In this document: piece by piece, positions 7,663 through 14,619 of the stretch | Position numbering within the stretch: position 1 is the stretch's first letter | How the letters are laid out: the number at the start of each line of letters is the position of its first letter | Source: JACKBJ01 sp964549495 | GTDB lineage: Bacteria > Chloroflexota > Anaerolineae > Epilineales > Epilineaceae | Assembly (NCBI GenBank): GCA_964549495.1 | Contig: CAZJWJ010000108.1 | Coordinates: forward strand, 1-15,691 | Length of the DNA stretch: 15,691 bases | Direction of reading: 5' to 3' | Notes under the pieces: generated by a model | Told to the model about the DNA's origin: nothing | The model's input: the letters and a program-made list of their open reading frames with translations, nothing else | Database searches by the model: none | Position numbers and translations under genes: made by a program

Positions 7663-9330
7663 ATGCCTGGCAGGGTGGGGCTGTTGTTGGCGACGCTGTT
7701 CTCGCTCGGCGCTTGGACGCTGGCTGCCGGGGTGACCCGTCCGGCCCGGGCCCAGAACGATCCGGTGATCTTTGCCAGCCGTGAGGTCGGCGGGAGCAAT
7801 CAGGATAGCCGCCTGGCGGTGGACGGTCTGGACGATCCCTGGCGCGAGGCGGCGGCCGCGGCCGGCTTCGGCCGCGTGGTGGTCGGCAGCATCGCGGAGT
7901 CCGCGCTACCGGTGGTCGTCTATCTGCCAGGGACGGCCCGGGTGGAGGTCTCGCTGCGCGACGTCAGCGAGCAGGACCTGGGCCGGCCGAGCTCGGTCGG
8001 GAGCGCGGCCAACACGCAGGGCGGCGCGGACGATGCGCAGTCGGCGACCATGCAGGACGGCTCGCCGAAACCGGAGTCCCTGCTCGCCCAGCCCTTCTAC
8101 AACGAGGGTGCCGGCACCCGCTCCGATCGCAACGCCCTGCTCTTCACCTTCTCCGAGCCGGCCGTCGCCTTCGGCGCCTGGTTCGGCGATCTGGAGACGC
8201 GCACGCAGGGTGGCGGCACGGCGGCGATCCTGCGCCTGCTGGGCGAGGACGGTCGCCGGCTGGGGCCGGACCACGTCATCGTCCCCTCCACGCCCGACCA
8301 GAGCCTCTGCGGCGCGCCGGTGGATGACGGGTTCGTCGGCTGCGGCAACAAGACCACCCTGTGGTTGGGATTCGTGGCGCAGCCGACGCGCCCCGTCGCC
8401 GCCATGCTGGTGGTGGTCGGTGACGACGACACGGTCGAGACTTCGGACGACGGCAACCTGGAGCACCTGAGCTTCACCGGTGCCTCCCTGGCCCTCGAGG
8501 GCGCGCCGACCGCCACGACGGCGCCGACCGAGCCCGCGCAGCCCACCGCGCCGCCGAGTGCCACCCCGACCTCGACGTCGGAGCCCACATCCACCCCTCG
8601 ACCCTCCGAGACGGCCCGGCCGTCGCCCACCGCACCCCCCTCCACATCCAGCAGCCCGACGCCGGAGCCGCGCCCCCTCTTCCTTCCTCTGCTGCTGCGC
8701 CTCGAGTGCCCCCCGGCCAAGGTCGATGCCATCCTGGTCATCGACACCTCCACCAGCATGGCCGCAGCCCAGCCCGGTGGGCCGAGCCGCTTGGCCGAGG
8801 CGCAGGCGGCGGCGCGGACCTTCCTGTCGCTCCTGGACCTGGATCCCGATAGCTCGGGCGGCTTCCTGACCTCGGATCGCGCGGCGGTGGTCTGGTTCAA
8901 CGGCCAGGCGGCGGTCGAAGAGCCCATGAGCGGCGAGTGGAATCGGCTCCGCTCGGCCGTGGACCGCCTACCCGAGCGCGTCAGCGAGGGCACCCGGCTC
9001 GATCTGGCCCTGGCGGCGGGCTTCGAGGCCTGGATCGGCGCCGATCCGCGGCCCGAGAACATCGCCACGCTGGTCCTGCTCACCGATGGCCGGCCCAATG
9101 GCGCAAGCGACGAGGAGGTCCGGGCCCAGGCCCAACGCGCCAAGGACGCCGGCCTGCGCATCCTCACCATCGGCCTCGGGCGCGCCGACGAGATCGACGA
9201 GGCGCTGCTCCGCGCCATCGCCAGCCAGAGCTCGGACTATGCGCGGGCGCCGGACGCGGCCGATCTGGATCAGATCTACAGGCGGCTGGCCTCGACCTTG
9301 CGCTGCCCGGCCGGGCGGTGGCTGCCCTAG
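7663..9330 (+). CDS. Secreted VWA-domain protein with YLPL motif
   Basis: The frame opens with GTG at 7639, but I prefer the ATG at 7663, giving 555 residues, because the product then begins with a clean signal peptide, MPGRVGLLLATLFSLGAW, ending near ARA-QN (residue 30). The ribosome-binding site is weak (GGGGG about 8 bases upstream). Residues 31-280 form an N-terminal domain containing LLFTFSEPAVAFGAWFGDLE, similar in feel to secreted 'choice-of-anchor' beta domains. Residues 281-337 are a Pro/Thr/Ser linker, followed by LFLPLLLR (339-346). The VWA domain has an intact metal site: DTSTS (361-365), Thr444 in GTRLDLAL, and TDG (474-476). Cys349 and Cys548 bracket the domain and could form a closing disulfide. 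The C-terminal half is paralogous to the minus-strand VWA protein, while the N-terminal halves are unrelated. It probably binds a protein ligand at the cell surface. Confidence 0.88.
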   Translation: MPGRVGLLLATLFSLGAWTLAAGVTRPARAQNDPVIFASREVGGSNQDSRLAVDGLDDPWREAAAAAGFGRVVVGSIAESALPVVVYLPGTARVEVSLRDVSEQDLGRPSSVGSAANTQGGADDAQSATMQDGSPKPESLLAQPFYNEGAGTRSDRNALLFTFSEPAVAFGAWFGDLETRTQGGGTAAILRLLGEDGRRLGPDHVIVPSTPDQSLCGAPVDDGFVGCGNKTTLWLGFVAQPTRPVAAMLVVVGDDDTVETSDDGNLEHLSFTGASLALEGAPTATTAPTEPAQPTAPPSATPTSTSEPTSTPRPSETARPSPTAPPSTSSSPTPEPRPLFLPLLLRLECPPAKVDAILVIDTSTSMAAAQPGGPSRLAEAQAAARTFLSLLDLDPDSSGGFLTSDRAAVVWFNGQAAVEEPMSGEWNRLRSAVDRLPERVSEGTRLDLALAAGFEAWIGADPRPENIATLVLLTDGRPNGASDEEVRAQAQRAKDAGLRILTIGLGRADEIDEALLRAIASQSSDYARAPDAADLDQIYRRLASTLRCPAGRWLP

Positions 9331-9480
9331 CGAAGCAGCGCCACTCGCAACGCGAAGGGTCCCGCCTCGGTCAGAACGGATTGCTGCAGGTCGATCCCCT
9401 CGTCTGTCACGCGCAAGAGTCGGACACGACCCGCATGCATGTCCACGTGCGAACGCTCCCTGGGCAGTAGCAACGCATGG

Positions 9481-10146
9481 TCATCGAAGCTCGCAGTTCA
9501 TCCGACTCGCGAAGACTATGGGCTCGACCCCGTCCACGGTCAACGCCTCGATCATCTGAATCGCATCTTCTGCCAGAGGGAACATGGTCACCATCACAGG
9601 ACCCTTGCCGAGCGTGTCGGCGGCCGGCCGAGGGGACAGATCGACCAGGAACACCCCTCTGGCTAGCATCTCCGTGCGCATGTCGCCCACTCGATCCGGC
9701 GACATCACTGCGATGTCGACGCAGCTCCCTGGACCATCCACGCTCGGTTCGAGCAAGTCGCGCCGCACGATCACCGAGAGCAGCTCGCCCGTGGGACCCT
9801 CGTCGATGAAGGTGACCTCGTCGATCGGCTGAATGGTCTGAGACGTGAATCGCGCACCGGATACCATGGGCTCGATGGTCATCCACCCCACACCATGCCG
9901 GATGTCGTCGATCAACCGATCGTAGGCCAACAGCTGGCGCGACACATGAGGCTCGAACCAAACCGACTGCGCGTCGACGGCTGTCACCATCTCTTCGGTG
10001 AGGACCACGTATGCAGGGATGTCCTCGGATGCCACGGCGATGCCGGCCGGCCACGACTCGTCTTGTCGGTGTTTGGCAACGTAGGCCAGGGCGGCCACCA
10101 ATGACAACACGGCAAGCACCACGGTGCGATATCGATGAACCCGCAT
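9481..10146 (-). CDS. Membrane-anchored SAF-domain protein, CpaB/RcpC-like
   Basis: The ATG at 10146 is preceded by GGGGAG at eight bases and starts a typical anchor, MRVHRYRTVVLAVLSLVAAL, giving 221 residues; the frame is open further upstream to 10425 but without a ribosome-binding site. One membrane segment (9-24) is followed by a SAF-like region (35-110: GIAVASEDIPAYVVLTEEMV) and then a region like RcpC (SCVDIAV ... GVFLVDLSPRP ... VMVTMFPLAEDAIQMIEAL). Family members assist Flp/Tad pilus secretion, but no Tad ATPase, secretin or pilin gene is in the window. Cys142 and Cys218 align with Cys149 and Cys224 of the paralogue at 14620-15306, so a disulfide is likely. It converges on the VWA gene and diverges from the second propeller gene. 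Family call fairly sure; role in this locus inferred. Confidence 0.8.
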   Translation of the reverse strand: MRVHRYRTVVLAVLSLVAALAYVAKHRQDESWPAGIAVASEDIPAYVVLTEEMVTAVDAQSVWFEPHVSRQLLAYDRLIDDIRHGVGWMTIEPMVSGARFTSQTIQPIDEVTFIDEGPTGELLSVIVRRDLLEPSVDGPGSCVDIAVMSPDRVGDMRTEMLARGVFLVDLSPRPAADTLGKGPVMVTMFPLAEDAIQMIEALTVDGVEPIVFASRMNCELR

Positions 10147-10467
10147 CTTCACGACTCCCCGCCCACCGACTTGGCATCGATGGGCTCCATCCGCAATCGA
10201 TTCGACTTGAACGGACGATGCGGAGCAAGGAGCATGCCAATCGAGACCTTGCGCGGAGTCGATCTGGCCGTAGGCTAGAATCCCCGGGCGCCATAACACC
10301 GACGCAACCCCTCCGTTCTCCAGTTCAGCATAGACTTTTCCATCCATCACGGTATGCTCGGTGGGATGGTGGTTGCGCCCGTGGTACTGCGTCGCGAAGC
10401 AACCGTTGCTCAGGGCAGTCGGCATTCAGCCAGGCCCGCGTACCGAAGCGAGGAGAGGCATCGCCCC
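10147..10467. promoter_or_regulatory. Divergent intergenic region
   Basis: This 321-bp gap lies between the start codons of the SAF gene (minus) and the second propeller gene (plus). It is visibly less GC-rich than the genes. A TAGAAT at 10276-10281 could be a plus-strand -10 box, but no good -35 stands 17 bases upstream. On the minus strand the region stays open in the SAF frame and could in principle code for a short leader (from ATG 10347), but I see no ribosome-binding site there. Confidence 0.3.
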
Positions 10468-12606
10468 ATGCTCCAGTTCGCCTGTGTCATCACCTGGACT
10501 CCGCTTCGACGCATCACCGCTCGCCTGGCGCCGGCTGCACTGACCACGATCCTGCTGTTCGGGCTCGGTGTCGCGTCGAGAGCCGCGCAATCGCGTCCGC
10601 AGATCGACTTCTTCCCGGCGGCCCGGGTAGACCCGGGTCGACCCGGCAGCATCGAAGCCTTCGGCGATCATGTCGCGATCGGTATGTTGGGCGGCCTAGC
10701 GGTGGTCGATGTCGCCGGCGGCCTGGAGCCTGCCGTGATCGGGCAGTTCGATATCGATCCGGACCGTTCGATCACCAGCGTGGCCATCGAGGGCCGCCAT
10801 GCTTACGTGACCACGGATGACGGCAAGGCATTGGTGGTGGACATCGGAGCGCCTTCGGATCCTGGGCTGGCCGGCCAGTTCGACCTACCGGATGCCACGC
10901 GGGCCTTGATCGTCGACGTCTCCGGCAATCTGGCCTATCTGCTCGCCGACTCGGGCTCGGCGCTGGAGTTGCGCAGCTACTCGCTCTCGGATCCGCTCGT
11001 GCCGGCGCTGCTGGGACGCACCGAGATCGGTGCCAGCGGCCGGGCTTGGGATCTGGATGTCGTAGAAGGGCATGCCTATGTCAGTGGTGAGGCCCATCTG
11101 CACATCGTCGATGTCTCGGATGCTTCGGCTCCGTCTGCGCTCCGCAGTCTCCCCTTTCGCGGCACCGGCGCTTGGTACGGTCTGTTCGTCGAGGATGGCA
11201 TCGGCTACGCCGCAGGCCACTCGGGCGGCCTGGTGGTCCTCGATCTCTCCGATCCCTCTATGCCGACCGAACGAGGACGCCTGCAACTGCAAGATCGCAG
11301 AGGGCGGATTCGGTCGGTGGAAGAGCCTGCGACCAAGCTCGACGATCATCTGATCCTGCCGGCCGGCGACGGCGGCATCGTCGTCATCGATGTCTCCGAT
11401 CTCGATACTCCGAGCTTGGTCGGCAACCTGTCCCTTCCGGGTAGCGGAGGGTGGCGCGCTCGGCGGCAGGGCGATCGCCTGTTCGTGATCGATCGAGGCA
11501 TGGGACTCTTCGTCGTCGACATCGAGGTGCCGACGCGTCCGGAGCTGGAGACCAGCCTGGAGTGGCCGGCGCGAATGGTGGGCGTTCATGCGCAGGACGG
11601 CTACGCGCTGGCGGTCTCGGGCTATGGCAGGGCCCTCACCTACGACGTCCGCGATCCCTATGCGCCAGAGAAAGTGGGCAGTCTGAACCTTGGAGACGAC
11701 ACGACGATGACCGGTCTGGTCTCTGACCACGGCCGCGCATTCGCGACCTCCGCGCGCGTCGTTCAGACCGCCGTCATCGATCAGATCGAGAGCATCGATC
11801 TCTCGGATCCCAGCCAACCGCGTCGAGGGCCTCGGATGCCGATCTCTGGCCGCTACGTCGACGTCCTCGCGGTCTGCGGCGACCGCCTCTACTCCGGCGG
11901 AGCCAACGGCGCCGTGAGCATCGACATCGGCGAGAGCCTCGTGTTGAGCGTCGATGCCTTCTGGTCGGAGCCCGGGGTTCGGGTGGGCGCGCTGGCATGC
12001 ATGGACGACTGGCTATATGCAGTGGCCGCACCCGACGACGCGGACGGATACCAACTCATCACCTTCGATGCCCGTGTCGGAGAGGAGCTGGCCCCGAGAC
12101 ATCGGCAGCCTTTGGACCCGCTCCGTCGCGCCGACACGATGTTCGTGGCTGGACCGCGGCTCTGGGTCGGCCACGCCAGCGGCTTCGAGATCTACGACAT
12201 CAGCACACCCTCCCTTCCGCAACCCCTTCAGGTGCCGGACTTCGACGCCCAGTTTCGACTGCGTGAGATCGAGCAAACGGTTCGCCGCGGCGACTTGATG
12301 TTCGTATCCGGCGACCAGAACCCAGCCATCGCCGTCATCGACCTGTCCGACCCGACCGCCCCGTCGGTCCGCGGCTACCTTGCGGACGACCTGCCCTCGC
12401 TGTCCATCGCCGTCGATCGCGACGTGTTGGTCGTGGGTACCGGGGCCAGCGGCATCACCACCTTCGAGATCACCGGCCTCGAGGTCCCGACGGCGAGTCC
12501 GGAGCCCAGCGCGACGCCTGCGCCTTCGCCGGATGCGACGCCGTCGGTCGTGAGAACCCAACCGACGATCATTCACTTGCCGCTCCTGGTCACGCGTCGG
12601 GAATAG
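10468..12606 (+). CDS. Secreted LVIVD-type beta-propeller protein with C-terminal YLPL-like motif
   Basis: The frame opens at 10354, but the ATG at 10468 has GGAGAGG nine bases upstream and is followed by a long signal region with basic residues and the core ALTTILLFGLGVASRAAQ. This gives 712 residues. From about residue 45 to 670 there are around 13 repeats of roughly 45 residues, each ending in a motif such as VLDLSDPSMP, VIDVSDLDTP, SIDLSDPSQP or VIDLSDPTAP. This fits the LVIVD family and is enough for two six- or seven-bladed propellers. A Pro/Ser/Thr linker (about 672-700) leads to the final residues IIHLPLLVTRRE, a YLPL-like motif at the extreme C-terminus. It is probably the first gene of a plus-strand run with the genes at 12740 and 13427. 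Likely an extracellular binding scaffold; ligand unknown. Confidence 0.87.
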   Translation: MLQFACVITWTPLRRITARLAPAALTTILLFGLGVASRAAQSRPQIDFFPAARVDPGRPGSIEAFGDHVAIGMLGGLAVVDVAGGLEPAVIGQFDIDPDRSITSVAIEGRHAYVTTDDGKALVVDIGAPSDPGLAGQFDLPDATRALIVDVSGNLAYLLADSGSALELRSYSLSDPLVPALLGRTEIGASGRAWDLDVVEGHAYVSGEAHLHIVDVSDASAPSALRSLPFRGTGAWYGLFVEDGIGYAAGHSGGLVVLDLSDPSMPTERGRLQLQDRRGRIRSVEEPATKLDDHLILPAGDGGIVVIDVSDLDTPSLVGNLSLPGSGGWRARRQGDRLFVIDRGMGLFVVDIEVPTRPELETSLEWPARMVGVHAQDGYALAVSGYGRALTYDVRDPYAPEKVGSLNLGDDTTMTGLVSDHGRAFATSARVVQTAVIDQIESIDLSDPSQPRRGPRMPISGRYVDVLAVCGDRLYSGGANGAVSIDIGESLVLSVDAFWSEPGVRVGALACMDDWLYAVAAPDDADGYQLITFDARVGEELAPRHRQPLDPLRRADTMFVAGPRLWVGHASGFEIYDISTPSLPQPLQVPDFDAQFRLREIEQTVRRGDLMFVSGDQNPAIAVIDLSDPTAPSVRGYLADDLPSLSIAVDRDVLVVGTGASGITTFEITGLEVPTASPEPSATPAPSPDATPSVVRTQPTIIHLPLLVTRRE

Positions 12607-12739
12607 ACGGCGCGGCTTGGATCCACCTGGCTCGCGGACTTCGGGACACGATCGGTGCGAATCTTGCTGTCCGGGGCGAGGAAGGCATGATCGTCGACGG
12701 TCTCGGTCGTCGGATAAGGCATAGGAACTGGGGGGCTTC

Positions 12740-13363
12740 ATGGCGATCGCAAGGCTGCGGCTCTACATCCTCGTTCTCACCGTCGCGCTGGCGCTGCCCG
12801 CGCCGGCCGCGGCGCTCACTTGCGTCGGTTGGGACGATCCGGCGCTCGAGTTCGAACGTGCGGACGCCGTCTTCAGCGGCTGGCTGGTCGACTGGGGTCC
12901 GGAGGGTCGAGAGCTTCGCTTCCGCGTCAGCAGGTCTTGGAAGGGTGTGGAGTCGCGTGACGTGCGAATCATCCACGCCGACTACTACTGGGATGGCGAT
13001 CGAGTCCTTCCCGCGGGCAAGTACTACGTCTTCGCCAAGTCCGACGCCACGGAACGAGCACTCTACGCCCCGACCTGCCGCGAACCGTTGCACTTCTGGT
13101 TCGATCGCGACGGTGCGTTCGAGGCCTTTCTCGGCCAGCAGCCCAAGCTCGAGTTGAAAGGCACAGCGCCTTGGCCAAGGCCCGAGCAAGCCCTCCCGTT
13201 TGCCAAGGGCTTGCTTCTATGGCTCCTGTACATCGTGCTGGTCGAGTGGCGGGTCACAGCGGTCAGCGCACTCGGCCTCTTCGTGGCCGCCATATGGTGG
13301 CGACGCCGTCGGCTCGGCGGTCGTGCCATGGACGAAGGATCGACGACCCCGCAGACCCTGTAG
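12740..13363 (+). CDS. TIMP/netrin-like (NTR) domain membrane protein
   Basis: This 207-residue protein starts at ATG 12740 with GGGGGG just upstream. Residues 1-25 are a signal peptide ending APAAA, which leaves LTC at the mature N-terminus (Cys28). Residues 28-120 match the bacterial TIMP/netrin-like pattern: ADAVFSGWLVDW, a strand RFRVSRSWKG, then PAGKYYVFAK and PTCREP with Cys113, which could pair with Cys28. In animal TIMPs the N-terminal Cys reaches into the metalloprotease active site; whether bacterial homologues inhibit proteases is not established. Two hydrophobic stretches (156-170 and 172-187) end in WWRRRR, giving a C-terminal membrane anchor with a cytoplasmic basic tail. The gene lies 133 bases after the propeller and 63 bases before the Ig-like gene, probably in one operon. 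Confidence 0.75.
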   Translation: MAIARLRLYILVLTVALALPAPAAALTCVGWDDPALEFERADAVFSGWLVDWGPEGRELRFRVSRSWKGVESRDVRIIHADYYWDGDRVLPAGKYYVFAKSDATERALYAPTCREPLHFWFDRDGAFEAFLGQQPKLELKGTAPWPRPEQALPFAKGLLLWLLYIVLVEWRVTAVSALGLFVAAIWWRRRRLGGRAMDEGSTTPQTL

Positions 13364-13426
13364 CCATGATATGCTTGACCCGTGGGCGAGGAAACCGTCC
13401 CCGCCTCTGGTGCGAGGAGCGCGCTG

Positions 13427-14491
13427 ATGAGACCTCACCTGCTGCATTGGGCGATGGTGCCGGCCATCCTGGGGCTCGTCCTCCTCGCGGTGGGTCGCGA
13501 GCCCGCCGGATCGATGGCCCAGGAGTCGGGCGCCTATCTCATCGACATCGACATGCCGAAGGAGCCCGATGCGTCGTGGCGCATCGGCGAGGTCTGGCAC
13601 TATGACTGGTATCGCCCACGCGAGCGCGAAGCCTCGCTAGAGGATGCCGACGCCTTGCTGATCCTTCGAGACGCAGCAGGCGACGAGCTTCGACGCATGC
13701 GGATCGAGCGGCAGTGGATCTGCAACGGCCATTGCTACGAGACCCCCACGGCGGATGTCGAGCTGCACGTGGAGCCTCGCGCCACCCGGATCGAGCTGCA
13801 TTCGATCGACGCCGAGGGTGCGCCCGTGGAACTGAAGGCGGTGCGCGAGCGCTCTCCCAACCCACCGCGGGTCGAGATCCTCAGCCCCACCGATGGCGAA
13901 GCGCTGGTCGACGGCATGGAGATCCGCTGGCAGGCCGAGGACGCGGACGCGGACCCGCTGCTCTTCACGGTGCTGTACCGCGGCAGCGCGGGCAGCTCAC
14001 GCCAGTCCGGCTTGTTATCCCGAAGCCCCGACCGGAGCCTCGTGTTCGCGCGCGGATGGCTGCCGCGCGATCCGAATGTCTCGATCGCCGTGCTCGCCAA
14101 CGATGGATTCAACACCGTCCAGACCCAGGTATCGGGCTTGCGGCTCGAAGGCAACCAGGCGCCGCGAATCTGGATCGGCTCCCCGGACGATGGCGCCTTC
14201 TTCCTCCCCGGCTCGCTGGTCTTGCTGGAAGCCGGGGCGCGCGACCCGGAAGACGGGGACCTCTTGGCAACCTGGTCGAGCGATCTGGAAGGCCCGCTGC
14301 CCAGCCCGAGCTGGTATCCGCGCATCCAAGGCAGCCACCAACTGACGGCACGCGCCACCGACGCCGATGGCCTGGCCAGCACCGAGACCCGGCAGATCTT
14401 CGTCGGCCCGCGGCCCATCGATGGAGATCGCGTCTACCTTCCGATCTTCGGTGACCGCGTCGCGCCGGACCTCGATGATGCGACCCCGTAG
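13427..14491 (+). CDS. Secreted protein with two Ig-like/PKD-like domains and YLPI motif
   Basis: GTG at 13382 is possible, but the ATG at 13427 has GAGGAG seven bases upstream and opens directly into a signal peptide (MRPHLLHWAMVPAILGLVLL, cleavage near SMAQ). The product has 354 residues. An N-terminal region (about 35-140) with a Cys pair in WICNGHCYET is unassigned. Two beta-sandwich domains follow: one beginning PPRVEILSPTDGEALVDGME and containing AEDADADPLLFTVLY, and one beginning APRIWIGSPDDGAFFLPGSL and containing DPEDGDLLATWSSDLEG. This pattern is known from extracellular Ig-like/PKD modules that often accompany secreted metalloproteases, but no protease domain or HExxH motif is present. 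The C-terminus carries RVYLPIFGDRV (from residue 335). It is the last gene of the plus-strand run and converges on the second SAF gene. Confidence 0.8.
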   Translation: MRPHLLHWAMVPAILGLVLLAVGREPAGSMAQESGAYLIDIDMPKEPDASWRIGEVWHYDWYRPREREASLEDADALLILRDAAGDELRRMRIERQWICNGHCYETPTADVELHVEPRATRIELHSIDAEGAPVELKAVRERSPNPPRVEILSPTDGEALVDGMEIRWQAEDADADPLLFTVLYRGSAGSSRQSGLLSRSPDRSLVFARGWLPRDPNVSIAVLANDGFNTVQTQVSGLRLEGNQAPRIWIGSPDDGAFFLPGSLVLLEAGARDPEDGDLLATWSSDLEGPLPSPSWYPRIQGSHQLTARATDADGLASTETRQIFVGPRPIDGDRVYLPIFGDRVAPDLDDATP

Positions 14492-14501
14492 ACCTGCCGC
14501 G

Positions 14502-14600
14502 ATTCCTACTACTAGAATCTCTCGCCGCCAGTAGTAGGAATCATCGATCCTACTACTGGGATCGGAATCTTCTAGTAGTAGGAATTCCAGACAGTCTGGA
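14502..14600. repeat. Cluster of alternating inverted repeats, two exclusive folds
   Basis: The core CCTACTACT or its complement AGTAGTAGG occurs four times in alternating orientation. In the nested fold, 14502-14517 pairs with 14570-14585 (16 perfect pairs) and encloses 14528-14539 with 14548-14559 (12 perfect pairs, 8-base loop). In the alternative fold, 14502-14513 pairs with 14530-14541 (12 pairs) and 14548-14557 with 14574-14583 (10 pairs). A further palindrome, TCCAGACAGTCTGGA, occupies 14586-14600. The cluster lies between convergent genes, where it could act as a bidirectional terminator, though there is no T run. A miniature mobile element, a REP/BIME-like repeat or a protein-binding array are alternatives. 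It is clearly lower in GC than its surroundings. Confidence 0.9.
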
Positions 14601-14619
14601 GAGGCGCACGGTCAGTGGG

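Noticed and set aside
9407..10294. Minus-strand frame of 295 codons overlapping the SAF gene
   Set aside because: Arg/Ser/Gly-rich shadow of the SAF gene. The SAF frame has the ribosome-binding site, membrane segment and a paralogue.
10147..10425. N-terminal extension of the SAF gene to 10425
   Set aside because: The frame is open, but it would place a 93-residue soluble stretch before the membrane anchor. The ATG at 10146 has a good GGGGAG and matches the paralogue's start.
14502..14600. CRISPR array
   Set aside because: The four core copies alternate in orientation with irregular short spacings; CRISPR repeats are direct with even spacers, and no cas gene is present.
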